Below, in pieces: positions 39,379 to 48,001 of a stretch of DNA of 64,000 bases. Position 1 is the first letter of the stretch, and each line of letters opens with the position of its first letter. Source of the DNA: Homoserinimonas sp. OAct 916 (GTDB lineage Bacteria > Actinomycetota > Actinomycetes > Actinomycetales > Microbacteriaceae); assembly GCF_003260275.1 (NCBI RefSeq), contig NZ_QJHB01000002.1:62001-126000 (forward strand), in the 5' to 3' direction. The notes under the pieces are model-generated. The model was given only the letters and a program-made list of their open reading frames with translations, had not been told where the DNA came from and did no database searches. The position numbers were made by a program, and so were the translations under genes.

Positions 39379-40815
39379 TCACTCGGCATCGAGAACCCCG
39401 AGCAACGCCTGCGCTTTCAGTTTCACCTCTTCCAGTTCTTCGAGGGGCACGGACAGCGCCGTGATCCCCCCGCCGGCGCCGATCACCGCCCGATGTGCTT
39501 CGAGCAGGATGCTGCGAATCACCATGGCCAATTCGATCCGGCCGGAGCAGCCGATCACACCGAACGCGCCGGAGTAGACGCCGCGGGCGACCTGTTCGAG
39601 CTCCTGCAACCGCGTCATTGCCGCGTGCTTCGGAGCCCCGGTCATCGATCCGGCCGGAAAGGTGGCCTCAATGACATCGATCACACTGGCGTCATCGGCC
39701 AGTTGCGCAGTGATGGTCGAGACCAGTTGGTGCACCTGCGCATAGCTCTCCACCTGGAAAAGTGACTCCACTCGAACCGTTCCCGGTGCGGCAATCCTCT
39801 CCAGATCATTGCGCATCAGGTCGACGATCATCAGGTTCTCGGCTCGCTCCTTGGCGCTTGCGGCGAGTTCGGCAGCCAGGCGTGCATCTTCGGCGGCGTC
39901 TGTTGACCTGGGCCGCGTTCCCTTGATCGGCCGGGTGCGAACGAGGCGCTCGGTCGTGACCTCGAGAAACTGTTCCGGTGAGGCGCTCACCAGTGACAGG
40001 CCGCCGAACCGGATCAGACCGGAGTGCGTCGACGGGCTGACCTTCCGCAGTGCCATGAACACCCGGAACGGGTCGAAATCTCCGGCGACTCGAATCTGGT
40101 TGGTGAGGCAGAGCACGTATGCGCTGCCGGCGGTGATCAGTTCCTTGCAACGGTCGATCAGATGAAGATAGTCCGCATCGGAATGGTGCCAACGTACCGT
40201 CCCAATCGGCGCCCTCCCAATCGGTGCCCTCCCAATCGGCGCGGCCCCAATCGACCCGGCGGCGGCCGACTCGCCATACCAGCCGGGCAGGGTGCTGGCG
40301 CGCGCGGCTGCCAACAGTCGGGCGTCCTCCGCGGAGTCGCCGGCCGAGAGGAGCGTGACCTGTCGCGACGAGTGCTCAAACCGGAAGGCCCGATCCACAT
40401 ACATCCAGGCGGCATCCGGATGCGCGCCGGGGAGCATGGGGACACCACTGGTCACCTCCCCGAGTTCATAGCCGAACCACCCCACCCAGCCCGGGACGAT
40501 GCCGTCACCCGCGCTGACATCCGGCTCCGTCAGCAGATTGTCGTTGAGTCGGGAGCGTAGAAAATCGAAGACGGTCCCGGATTCCGGCAAAACGGTTGCG
40601 ACTGCGCCGGCCCCGTCCGACGCACGGAGCGTACCCTGCGTCGACGTGACGACGCGGCCATCCGCACATTGGCCAAGATAGCTGACCGCGCCCCGGTCAC
40701 CGGATTCGGGAAGATCGAGCCAGAAGGCATGTTCTGCGTGCGCATACAGGGAATTGAACACAGCCGTAGGGTTCAGCCACGTCTCCAACGGGGTGCGCAC
40801 GATGGGTCGGGTCAC
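39379..40815 (-). CDS. pabB: Aminodeoxychorismate synthase component I (PabB-like)
   Basis: 478 residues of the chorismate-binding family. The motif RPIKGTRPR has Lys where anthranilate synthase (TrpE) has Ala; in PabB this Lys forms the covalent intermediate, so aminodeoxychorismate synthase (p-aminobenzoate/folate branch) is preferred. [25 protein letters not shown] and [11 protein letters not shown] complete the active site. A four-unit APIGR repeat lies between the N- and C-terminal halves. The GTG start follows TAGGCT at six bases (leaderless). It is divergent from a PabC-like gene; a PabA glutaminase is not in view. Confidence 0.88.
   Translation of the reverse strand: MTRPIVRTPLETWLNPTAVFNSLYAHAEHAFWLDLPESGDRGAVSYLGQCADGRVVTSTQGTLRASDGAGAVATVLPESGTVFDFLRSRLNDNLLTEPDVSAGDGIVPGWVGWFGYELGEVTSGVPMLPGAHPDAAWMYVDRAFRFEHSSRQVTLLSAGDSAEDARLLAAARASTLPGWYGESAAAGSIGAAPIGRAPIGRAPIGTVRWHHSDADYLHLIDRCKELITAGSAYVLCLTNQIRVAGDFDPFRVFMALRKVSPSTHSGLIRFGGLSLVSASPEQFLEVTTERLVRTRPIKGTRPRSTDAAEDARLAAELAASAKERAENLMIVDLMRNDLERIAAPGTVRVESLFQVESYAQVHQLVSTITAQLADDASVIDVIEATFPAGSMTGAPKHAAMTRLQELEQVARGVYSGAFGVIGCSGRIELAMVIRSILLEAHRAVIGAGGGITALSVPLEELEEVKLKAQALLGVLDAE
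40201..40254 (-). repeat. 15-bp in-frame repeat in pabB, four copies
   Basis: CCAATCGG recurs at exactly 15-bp spacing (40202, 40217, 40232, 40247), encoding IGRAP/IGAAP repeats in the linker of PabB. Copies differ at one to three positions. Confidence 0.9.
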
Positions 40816-40821
40816 TGCATC

Positions 40822-40827
40822 AGCCTA
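40822..40827 (-). promoter_or_regulatory. -10 hexamer TAGGCT of a leaderless pabB transcript (candidate)
   Basis: TAGGCT, six bases, then the pabB GTG. It lies in the 239-bp divergent region to the PabC-like gene, which on the other strand holds TACAAT at 40942-40947 as a possible -10 for that gene. Confidence 0.5.
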
Positions 40828-41054
40828 AGGCCCGTCGCGCGCCATTCGGACATGTCCTCTGCCATTATTCGGCCGGCCGCCTGCAGCCTCAGTAAGCACG
40901 CACCACTCCCCTGCCGCCACTGGTCAAGGCAAGTGCCCCGCTACAATCTCCACAGGCCGATTGCTCTGTGCGAACCGGGCAATCGTACGTCTGCCCCACG
41001 GCGTGCAGCGCGCACCCCTCGCTCGCACCACAACCTGACCGGAGGTTCCACACC

Positions 41055-41852
41055 ATGGTGAACCTCTCATACGTCTGGCATCCACACGAAGAAATTCTTG
41101 CCCAGACGCTGCGCGGTGAGGCCACGCCCCACCTGCTCGTCGCCGACTCGTGGCTGGTCGAGGATGGCCTGGTGCGAGCGATCAGCCTGCATCGCGACCG
41201 GTTCTTTCGGACCGCTCGCACCTGGTACACACAACCCGTACTGGACAGTTTCTGGGACGCCGCACTGGGCGTGTTGCCGGGCACCGGCCGATGGTTTCCC
41301 CGGGTTGAGGTGCAGGAGGGGACAACCGCCGGCACCGGCCCTGACCGCCCGCGACTCGCGCTCCGGTTGCGCACGGCGCCCTCCACTAACCGTCAGATGG
41401 CACTCGCCAGCCATCGCGGCCCTGACCCGCGCACACGGCCCTCGGTGAAGGGTCCGGATATTCCCTCCCTGAACGCCGCCAGGGCCAAGGTCGCTCCCGA
41501 AGCCGATGACACCGTCATCCTCGACGCACGCGGGCACATCGTCGATGGTGCCACCACAGCCATCCTGTGGTGGCGCGGTGACACCCTGGTGTCGCCGCCG
41601 TCTGACCTGAAACGCGTCGACAGCATCACCGCAAAGACGATCCGGCTGCTGGCGTCTCAAACCGGTATCCGCTGCACGGTGGAGCGGGCCCATGTCAAAG
41701 ACCTGGCGGGCTGCCGCGTGTGGGCGGTCAACGCATTGCACGGCATCCGGAGCGTGTCTGCCTGGATGGACGGCCCCGATCTTGATAGTGACGATGCGGA
41801 TGACGACCGTTGGGTGCGCAGTCTGGCTGCCCTTCGGCGGCCGATACGTTGA
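41055..41852 (+). CDS. Class IV aminotransferase-like protein, probable 4-amino-4-deoxychorismate lyase
   Basis: 265 residues of the PLP fold type IV family. The expected PLP lysine lies in VKGPDIPSLNAARAKV and is followed by DTVILDARGHIVDGATTAILWW, the usual lyase/aminotransferase block, though the common E of VxEG is Asp here. Opposite pabB it would complete conversion of aminodeoxychorismate to p-aminobenzoate for folate. GGAGG nine nt before the ATG fixes the start. The family also includes branched-chain and D-amino-acid aminotransferases, so the assignment rests partly on the neighbour. Confidence 0.75.
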   Translation: MVNLSYVWHPHEEILAQTLRGEATPHLLVADSWLVEDGLVRAISLHRDRFFRTARTWYTQPVLDSFWDAALGVLPGTGRWFPRVEVQEGTTAGTGPDRPRLALRLRTAPSTNRQMALASHRGPDPRTRPSVKGPDIPSLNAARAKVAPEADDTVILDARGHIVDGATTAILWWRGDTLVSPPSDLKRVDSITAKTIRLLASQTGIRCTVERAHVKDLAGCRVWAVNALHGIRSVSAWMDGPDLDSDDADDDRWVRSLAALRRPIR

Positions 41853-41886
41853 GCGGAAACACAGCCTTCACCCACCCGGCTCACAC

Positions 41887-41892
41887 TACGAT
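41887..41892 (+). promoter_or_regulatory. -10 hexamer TACGAT upstream of the dedA mini-ORF (candidate)
   Basis: TACGAT followed by six bases and an ATG that opens an 8-codon reading frame, not the dedA gene itself. Confidence 0.5.
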
Positions 41893-41898
41893 CGTGGC

Positions 41899-41925
41899 AT
41901 GACGGAAGCTCCAGGGCGCGCGTGA
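41899..41925 (+). CDS. Leaderless 8-codon ORF overlapping the dedA start
   Basis: ATG-ACG-GAA-GCT-CCA-GGG-CGC-GCG-TGA encodes MTEAPGRA. The ATG is at the geometry of a leaderless start, and its TGA overlaps the dedA GTG as GTGA. It may serve to deliver ribosomes to a dedA start that has no good Shine-Dalgarno. Not detectable by ordinary gene finders; real translation is unproven. Confidence 0.4.
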   Translation: MTEAPGRA

Positions 41926-42686
41926 ACGACTCCCTGCTCTGGTTGATCGACCTGGTCGCCGGTATGGACCCGCTGCTGAGAACCCTGCTGGCCGGTGTCG
42001 GGATGCTTCTGGAGACGTCGGTCCTGATTGGCCTGGTGGTTCCCGGGGACACGATCGTGTTGATTGCCAGCACCGGCGTTCAGAGTCCGTTCCAGTACTT
42101 CGGTCTCGTGCTCGCCGTCGTGGTCGGTTCGCTGGCCGGAGAGAGCATCGGCTTCGCGCTCGGCCACTACCTCGGGCCGCGCATCCAGACCAGTTGGCTC
42201 GGCCGCCGAATCGGCGACGAGAACTGGAAGAAGGCACAGAGATATGTGGTGCGCCGTGGTGGGATCGCTGTCTTCCTCTCCCGCTTTCTTCCCGTGTTCC
42301 ATTCGCTCATCCCTGTGACAGTCGGGGTCAGCCCGATGCGCTATCGCAGGTTCATGATCTGGAGCACTCCCGCCTGCATCATCTGGGCCTTCGCGTACGT
42401 CTCGGCCGGGTCAGCGGCAGCCCAGGGTTACCGTGACTTGGCGGGGCAACTCCACTACGCCGGGTTCCTTTTCGTAGCGGCAATCGTGGTTTTCCTGCTG
42501 ATCGCCTTCGGTATCAAGAAATTGCTGAACCGGATCGAGGCCCGCCACATGCGCGCCCTCGACCTGGTCGCCGGTGACACTGCCTCCACACCGAGTGCCG
42601 CTGGCGCGGGCAGTGCCACCGGAGGGCCTGTCGACGACACCGGGCACGAGGGTGCCGCCGACGACCCCACCGAGAAACGCGATTAG
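41922..42686 (+). CDS. DedA-family membrane protein
   Basis: 254 residues of the SNARE-associated/VTT-domain DedA family, now linked with undecaprenyl phosphate or phospholipid flipping. Family marks are GVGMLLETSVLIGLVVPGD, the re-entrant GESIGFALGHYLG and FLSRFLPVFHSLIPVTVGV, followed by two membrane segments and a disordered acidic C-terminus. The GTG start has no clear ribosome site but overlaps the stop of an 8-codon upstream ORF. Its 3' end overlaps the convergent binding-protein gene by 4 nt. Cargo not predictable. Confidence 0.9.
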   Translation: MNDSLLWLIDLVAGMDPLLRTLLAGVGMLLETSVLIGLVVPGDTIVLIASTGVQSPFQYFGLVLAVVVGSLAGESIGFALGHYLGPRIQTSWLGRRIGDENWKKAQRYVVRRGGIAVFLSRFLPVFHSLIPVTVGVSPMRYRRFMIWSTPACIIWAFAYVSAGSAAAQGYRDLAGQLHYAGFLFVAAIVVFLLIAFGIKKLLNRIEARHMRALDLVAGDTASTPSAAGAGSATGGPVDDTGHEGAADDPTEKRD

Positions 42687-43618
42687 AAGAGCTTCTTCTG
42701 TTCCAACCAGTCTTTGGCGATGGTCTCGGGTGACTCCTTCTTGTCACCCTGATTCAATTCGTTCATTGCCAGAAGTTCCGCTGTCGTCAGGTTCGCCGAG
42801 ATCTTGTTCAATACAGCCTTCACCTCATCGGTGGCTGCTGCACTGCTGATCAGCGGCACCACGTTCTGTGCCAGGATCATGTTCTTCGGGTCGGCAAGTG
42901 TGACGAACTTGTTCTGGGTGATCGCAGGTGTGGTGCTGTAGATGTCGGCCAGGTCCACCGTGCCATCGACCAGGGCGTTGACCGTGAGTGGTCCGCCACT
43001 GTCGCTGATCGGCACCAGTGTCACATCCTTCACCCCGTAGATATCCTTCAGACCGGGAATCCCATATGGGCGCTCTCCGAGCTCAGGGTTTCCACCTACC
43101 TTCAACGGGATGCCGAGCCCGGCGAGGTCGGCCAGGCTGGTCACATTGTTCTCGGTCGAGAACTTCTGGGTCACGTTGTACGAGTCCTTGTCCTCGGCTT
43201 TGGCCGGGTCGAGAACTTCGAAGCCTGACGGCAGGGCGTCGCCGAGCGCCGCAACCACCTCGTCGCTCGAGGTGGCCGTCGTCTTGGGATCATAGAACTG
43301 CAACAGGTTGCCGCTGTACTCCGGAATGAGGTTGATCGAACCGTCTTGCAACGCCGCGAGGTAGACGTCTCGTTGGCCGATGCTCAACTTCGTCTCGACC
43401 GTGATTCCGTTGGCCGTCAACGCCTGGGCGTAGATCTGGGCGATGATCTCGTTCTCCGGGAATTGCGCCGAACCCACCACGACGGTTCCCGAGGCCGGAG
43501 CCACACTGCCACTGCTCGGCGGTGCGGTGGGATTGCTCGAGGAGCACCCGACCATCGCCACAGCCGCGATCACTGCAACCGCTCCGCCGAGTATTCGACT
43601 CTTCGTATTTCTCAACAT
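42683..43618 (-). CDS. Osmoprotectant ABC transporter substrate-binding lipoprotein (OpuBC/ProX type)
   Basis: 311 residues. A signal peptide with lipobox VAMVGC at about residue 25 and a Pro/Ser-rich linker precede an OpuAC-type binding domain: VVVGSAQFPENEIIAQIYAQAL, then LIPEYSGNLLQFY and a C-terminal NKISANLTTAELLAMN. This subclass binds quaternary amines such as choline or glycine betaine. It is last in the operon, after two permeases and an ATPase. GGAG lies upstream of the ATG within AAGGAGATGAGG. Confidence 0.92.
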   Translation of the reverse strand: MLRNTKSRILGGAVAVIAAVAMVGCSSSNPTAPPSSGSVAPASGTVVVGSAQFPENEIIAQIYAQALTANGITVETKLSIGQRDVYLAALQDGSINLIPEYSGNLLQFYDPKTTATSSDEVVAALGDALPSGFEVLDPAKAEDKDSYNVTQKFSTENNVTSLADLAGLGIPLKVGGNPELGERPYGIPGLKDIYGVKDVTLVPISDSGGPLTVNALVDGTVDLADIYSTTPAITQNKFVTLADPKNMILAQNVVPLISSAAATDEVKAVLNKISANLTTAELLAMNELNQGDKKESPETIAKDWLEQKKLF

Positions 43619-43648
43619 GTGTCCCTCATCTCCTTGTTGTGAATCATG

Positions 43649-44341
43649 TCAGGCGTGCATTCTCTTCGAAGCCAGCCGCAGCGCTTTCACTCCGCGGGGA
43701 ATCACAATTCTCTGGGTTCCAGCCAACACCGCATCGATTACCAGTGCCAACAGGATCACCACGATTGCTCCACCGAGCACCTCGGCATAGTTTCGCACCG
43801 GCAGCCCGTCCAGCATGAACCGGCCCAGCCCGCCGACCGGCAGGATCGCCGCGACCGTCCAGGTGGCGATGACCTGGAGTGTGGCCGAGCGCAGGCCGCT
43901 GATCGCCAGCGGCAGTGACAGCGGCAGTTCCACCTGGGCGAAGACCTGCCACTCCGTCATTCCGACTGCGCGGGCCGAGTCGATCGTGCTGCGTTCGACC
44001 GCTCCGACCCCGGCGTAGGCGCCGGCCAACAGTGGCGGAATCGCGAGGATCACCAATGCGGTCAGCGGGGCAAGAATCCCGAGGCCCATGAGCAGCGCCA
44101 GCACCGTCACCAGACCCAGGGTGGGCAACGCTCGAAATCCGCCCGACACGGCGACCGCGAGCCCGCGGCCCCGACCGGTGTGTCCGATCAGGTAACCGAT
44201 GGGCAGTGCGATCGCAGCGGCGATCACCAGTGTGAGCAGCGTGTACCCGAGGTGCTCAACGGTGCGGGCGGGAACGCCTCCGGGCCCCGTCAGATTCTCC
44301 GGGTCGACCAACCAGGCCAACGCATCCAACCAGTTGTTCAT
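43649..44341 (-). CDS. Osmoprotectant ABC transporter permease (OpuBD-like)
   Basis: 230 residues with about six membrane segments and an EAA loop (STIDSARAVGMTEWQVFAQVELPLSLPLAISG). It starts 4 nt inside the 3' end of the first permease gene, so the two channel subunits are co-translated. With its partner it forms the heterodimeric channel of the OpuB/OpuC-type importer. Confidence 0.92.
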   Translation of the reverse strand: MNNWLDALAWLVDPENLTGPGGVPARTVEHLGYTLLTLVIAAAIALPIGYLIGHTGRGRGLAVAVSGGFRALPTLGLVTVLALLMGLGILAPLTALVILAIPPLLAGAYAGVGAVERSTIDSARAVGMTEWQVFAQVELPLSLPLAISGLRSATLQVIATWTVAAILPVGGLGRFMLDGLPVRNYAEVLGGAIVVILLALVIDAVLAGTQRIVIPRGVKALRLASKRMHA

Positions 44342-45027
44342 GGGTTGATCACCACCGGATCGTCCTGGACGACGATGAGCCGCCCATTCGTGCGGGTGAT
44401 CCTCGACCAGGGCAGAAGGAATCGGCCCATCAGAACCAACAATCCGTCAAATACCAGTGCGATCACCACCGTACCGATGATGCCGACCAGGATCTCCAAG
44501 GGAAAGTTGCGTTGAAAACCGTCGATGAACAGATAGCCCAGGCTGTTGACCCCGATCAACGCGCCCACGCTGACGAGACTGACGGTGGACACGGCAACCA
44601 CGCGCATGCCGGCAAGCAGTACCGGGCCCGACAGCGGAAGTTCTACCCGCACGAGCCGCCCCCACGTCGAATAACCCATTGCTTTTGCGGATTGGATCAC
44701 ATCGGGTTCCACGTCGGCCAGGGCGTCGGCGGTCGTTCGCACCATGAGTGCGACTGCATAAAGGGTCAGCGCGATGATCACGTTCAGCGGGTCAAGAATC
44801 TGGGTGCCGATGATCGACGGAAGCAGAACGAACAAGGCCAGGGACGGCACAGCGTAAAGGATGCCGCTGGCTGTGACCAGCGTTCCTCGAACCAGATGAT
44901 AGCGGTTGGCAATGGCCCCGATCGGTACCGCGAGGAGGAACCCAAGAACGATGGGCACCACGCTCAACCAGATGTGATCGAGGGTCAGCGACAGTACCAT
45001 GTCGAGGTTCGCCAGCAGCCAACTCAT
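44338..45027 (-). CDS. Osmoprotectant ABC transporter permease (OpuBB-like)
   Basis: 229 residues, about six membrane segments, EAA loop VIQSAKAMGYSTWGRLVRVELPLSGP. Unlike fused OpuBC/BD proteins it lacks the binding domain, which is encoded separately. It starts 13 nt after the ATPase gene and overlaps the second permease by 4 nt. Confidence 0.92.
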   Translation of the reverse strand: MSWLLANLDMVLSLTLDHIWLSVVPIVLGFLLAVPIGAIANRYHLVRGTLVTASGILYAVPSLALFVLLPSIIGTQILDPLNVIIALTLYAVALMVRTTADALADVEPDVIQSAKAMGYSTWGRLVRVELPLSGPVLLAGMRVVAVSTVSLVSVGALIGVNSLGYLFIDGFQRNFPLEILVGIIGTVVIALVFDGLLVLMGRFLLPWSRITRTNGRLIVVQDDPVVINP

Positions 45028-45040
45028 CGTGCGCCCCGAC

Positions 45041-45916
45041 TCAGCGCCCGTCCGTGGACGGGCCTCGAGTCTGTCCGGGCCAGCTTGGGCCCTCGGTCGG
45101 CGATTCGTTCACCAGGATTCCTGCGGGCCGGCCGGTGCCATCAATCACCAGGTTTCCGAAGCGACCCGGGGCCAGGTGCAGGGCACGCGCACCCCGATCG
45201 GTGCCCACGAAGCTCGAAACGAAATCATCGGCCGGATTGCTGAGAATCTCGGTGGGTGTACCCAACTGCGCGATCTCGCCGCCCGTTTTCAGGATGGCGA
45301 TCTGGTCTCCAAGAAGAAAAGCCTCGTCGATGTCGTGGGTGACGAAGACCACCGTTTTGCCCAGTTCGCGTTGCAGGCGAAGCAGCTCTTGTTGCAGCTC
45401 CGAACGCACGATTGGGTCGACTGCCCCGAACGGCTCGTCCATCAACAAGATGTTGGGGTCGACCGCGAGTCCGCGGGCCACCCCCACCCGCTGTTGCTGG
45501 CCGCCCGAGAGCTGGCTGGGGTACCTGTCGGCGAATGCGCGGTCCAATCCGACCGTGTCCATCAACTCGAGTGCCCGGCCTCGCGCTCGCCCACGCGCCA
45601 CACCGGTCAGATAGAGCACGGTGGCAATGTTGTCGATCACTTTGCGGTGCGGCAGCAGCCCGGAGTTCTGCATCACGTAGCCGATTCCGCGCCGCAGCTT
45701 CACCGGCTCCTTGCCGGCGATGTCGTCACCGTCGATTTCGACGACGCCGCTGGTCGGGTCGACCATACGGTTGATCATTCTGAGGATTGTCGTCTTGCCC
45801 GAGCCAGAAGACCCGACGAGAACCGTGGTCTTGCGAGACGGAATCACGAGTGAGAGGGAATCCACGGCGCGCGTTCCATCGGGAAACTGCTTGGTCACCG
45901 ATCGGAATTCGATCAT
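45041..45916 (-). CDS. Osmoprotectant ABC transporter ATP-binding protein (OpuBA-like)
   Basis: 291 residues. Walker A GSSGSGKT, the RMINRMVDPTSG segment typical of glycine betaine/choline ATPases, signature LSGGQQQR, Walker B LLMDEPFGAVDP and H-loop VTHDIDEA. No CBS regulatory domains follow; the tail is short and Pro/Gly-rich. The ATG at 45916 gives MIEFRSVTKQF, the family start; the longer open frame runs into the promoter region. First gene of the operon, 125 nt downstream of a TetR gene in the same direction. Confidence 0.93.
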   Translation of the reverse strand: MIEFRSVTKQFPDGTRAVDSLSLVIPSRKTTVLVGSSGSGKTTILRMINRMVDPTSGVVEIDGDDIAGKEPVKLRRGIGYVMQNSGLLPHRKVIDNIATVLYLTGVARGRARGRALELMDTVGLDRAFADRYPSQLSGGQQQRVGVARGLAVDPNILLMDEPFGAVDPIVRSELQQELLRLQRELGKTVVFVTHDIDEAFLLGDQIAILKTGGEIAQLGTPTEILSNPADDFVSSFVGTDRGARALHLAPGRFGNLVIDGTGRPAGILVNESPTEGPSWPGQTRGPSTDGR

Positions 45917-46041
45917 GTCTCGGGCTCGGCTCCTCGGTTGTGTGAGATTAAGTCGTGCCTGGGGTCCAACGCACGCACGATTCTGCGGCAGAGGCAAAGT
46001 CGTGCGCAATACGTATGGTGGCGAATCCCCCGGTCATGAAC

Positions 46042-46710
46042 CTATCCGCTCGCTTCGGTCTTGGCTGACGGGCCGTAGTGGCTCTCGAGGTAGCCGTAGA
46101 TCACGGCTCGGCATTCGGCGAGGAAACTCGGGTCGCCCTGCGGGTCGGAGTAGAACGCCCGACTGATGATGGCGTCTCCGATTTCGACTGCGACCTCCAT
46201 TCGGAATGCCAACTCATCGCCCTCGGGCAATTGGTACTCGGAAGAAAGGATCTCGGCAAGGCTGCGCGCAAAGAATCCCTGTTCGAACCGTTCTCCTGCC
46301 GCATCGGGCGCGTTGACGCTGTCGACGAACTTGATAATCCGAAATCCACGCTCATCCCGGTGCATCCCAATGAAGGCGTCGATCGCACAGCCCATTGCGC
46401 CCCACCAGTCCGTCGGTTGGATCCGCTTGATCTCGTCGACCACGGCGGCGTGGAAACGCTGAATTGCGCGTTCGCGCAACGCCTGTAACACGGCGATTCG
46501 GTCGGGGAAGTACCGGTAAACGGTTCCGATTGACGCCCCTGCTCTCTGGGCCACCATCGCCGTCGTCACCCGTTCGAAGCCGACCTCGTCGATCACTTCG
46601 GCCGCCGCATCCAGAAGTCCGGCCAGCCTGGCGGAGCTGCGCTCCTGCACCAGTTGTGTTCGCACCTGAATTTCCTGGGGTGCGTTATCCACCAATCTAT
46701 CTAGTGACAT
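46042..46710 (-). CDS. TetR-family transcriptional regulator
   Basis: 222 residues. The helix-turn-helix is near the N-terminus (ARLAGLLDAAAEVIDEVGFERVTTAMVAQRAGASIGTVYRYF), followed by a C-terminal ligand domain of the kind annotated TetR_C. The ATG at 46710 has AAGGAG six nt upstream; the frame is open far upstream over the divergent phosphatase gene and is not used. It could govern the osmoprotectant operon downstream or its divergent neighbour; an inverted repeat (45974-45980 and 46000-46006, CGCACGA/TCGTGCG) lies between it and the operon. Confidence 0.9.
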   Translation of the reverse strand: MSLDRLVDNAPQEIQVRTQLVQERSSARLAGLLDAAAEVIDEVGFERVTTAMVAQRAGASIGTVYRYFPDRIAVLQALRERAIQRFHAAVVDEIKRIQPTDWWGAMGCAIDAFIGMHRDERGFRIIKFVDSVNAPDAAGERFEQGFFARSLAEILSSEYQLPEGDELAFRMEVAVEIGDAIISRAFYSDPQGDPSFLAECRAVIYGYLESHYGPSAKTEASG

Positions 46711-46897
46711 ATCGCACTCCTTCTCATTATCGGCATGCTCGATTCTAGTGACTCGTCCCCTGAAAGGGTGGCATTTCGCCATCAGCGTGGCTCTATCTTC
46801 TGAGTGGCGCATCTTCGCGGGTCTCGTCCGATCAACAGTGGGGAGCCTTCTCGGTCTGCTTTCGTGGCTTGAGCGTCGAACGTGCGAGACTGTCCGG

Positions 46898-47962
46898 GTG
46901 GCAGAGCCTTCTGGATCGACCCCCGAGCGACGGGAAAGTGTTGTTCGCCACCGTGCGGCACGCCTGGAAGATCGCATGCACAGTTTTCGCGAGAGACGAG
47001 CGCGCAAGCGTGGCTACGCGGCAACGGTGATCGCCTACACGGGCTACGGCGGTGCCACCTGGGTTCGCGTGCTCGGCCGAGTGTTGTTGACCAGAAACCC
47101 CCGGGCCGGTTCCCGGGCAGAACGCAAGCAGCTCAAGCGCATCGACCGGGTGCGCGGCTGGCGCAGTTTCACCAGTGTTCCCGTCGGTGACGTGCTCGTC
47201 ACGGTGACCATCGACGACATCAGCTTCCAAGTGAAGGCTGACCGGGGCGGGGTGATCGATGAAGAACTTCCGGTAGTGCTGAAACCGGGTTGGCACACGG
47301 TCAAGATGCACACCGTCGACTCGGAGGTGAGTGAGTCCGAGGTATTCGTCGTCGACCCCGCGACGCGACTCGGGGTGCTCTCTGACGTCGATGACACCGT
47401 TATGGTCACGGCACTCCCCCGACCCCTGGTGGCGGCCTGGAACACCTTCGTCCTCGATGAGCACGCCCGCATCCCCACCCCGGGGATGGCCGTGTTCCTC
47501 GAACGCCTGGCGGCCAGTCACCCCGGTGCCCCGGTCATCTACCTGTCTACGGGTGCCTGGAACGTCGCACCGACACTCACCCGTTTTCTTGACCGAAACC
47601 TCTATCCGAAAGGGGCCCTGCTTCTGACCGATTGGGGGCCCACACACGACCGATTGTTCCGGAGCGGGCGTGAACACAAGCGCACGAACCTCGTCAGGCT
47701 CGCCCGGGAGTTCCCGAATATCAAATGGTTGCTGATCGGTGACGATGGGCAGAAGGACGAAGAGATCTACGGTGAGTTCGCCGCGCAGCATCCGGAGCAC
47801 GTCGCGGCCGTCGCCATTCGCCAACTGTCTCCCGGCGAGGCGGTGCTGGCCGGTGGCCGGTCGTCGCCCGATCAGCACTCGGAGACGGCAGACATTCCCT
47901 GGGCCTATTCCCCGCACGGGGCGGGCCTTGAGGAGCAACTGACCGCGTTCGGCGTCATCTGA
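46898..47962 (+). CDS. APP1-type phosphatase domain protein (DUF2183)
   Basis: 354 residues. The C-terminal half carries the phosphatidate-phosphatase APP1 catalytic domain, HAD-like: DVDDTVMVT (DxDxT nucleophile), YLSTGAWNVAPTL and LLIGDDGQKDEEIY. The N-terminal part is basic and helical. The yeast prototype dephosphorylates phosphatidate; bacterial substrates are unknown. GTG at 46898 was chosen because it begins the conserved basic region and follows GAGACT by six bases; the frame is open back to 46748 but with sequence unlike the family, so the start is uncertain. Confidence 0.85.
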   Translation: MAEPSGSTPERRESVVRHRAARLEDRMHSFRERRARKRGYAATVIAYTGYGGATWVRVLGRVLLTRNPRAGSRAERKQLKRIDRVRGWRSFTSVPVGDVLVTVTIDDISFQVKADRGGVIDEELPVVLKPGWHTVKMHTVDSEVSESEVFVVDPATRLGVLSDVDDTVMVTALPRPLVAAWNTFVLDEHARIPTPGMAVFLERLAASHPGAPVIYLSTGAWNVAPTLTRFLDRNLYPKGALLLTDWGPTHDRLFRSGREHKRTNLVRLAREFPNIKWLLIGDDGQKDEEIYGEFAAQHPEHVAAVAIRQLSPGEAVLAGGRSSPDQHSETADIPWAYSPHGAGLEEQLTAFGVI

Positions 47963-47988
47963 GGGTATTTGGCCCGAGCCGGCGTCGA

Positions 47989-47994
47989 TACGCT
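47989..47994 (+). promoter_or_regulatory. -10 hexamer TACGCT of a leaderless transcript (candidate)
   Basis: TACGCT, seven bases (GGAGTGC), then the ATG of the FUSC-like gene. The same TACGCTGG context precedes the UbiA-like gene. Confidence 0.5.
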
Positions 47995-48001
47995 GGAGTG
48001 C

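Noticed and set aside
39379-40815. Anthranilate synthase component I (TrpE)
   Set aside because: The active-site PIKGT (Lys) pattern is that of PabB rather than PIAGT of TrpE.
41055-41852. Branched-chain aminotransferase
   Set aside because: Shorter and divergent from IlvE; neighbour pabB and sequence layout favour a PabC-like lyase.
46009-46016. ATACGTAT palindrome upstream of the OpuBA-like gene
   Set aside because: Too short to claim a TetR operator by itself; it may be chance in a 125-bp gap.
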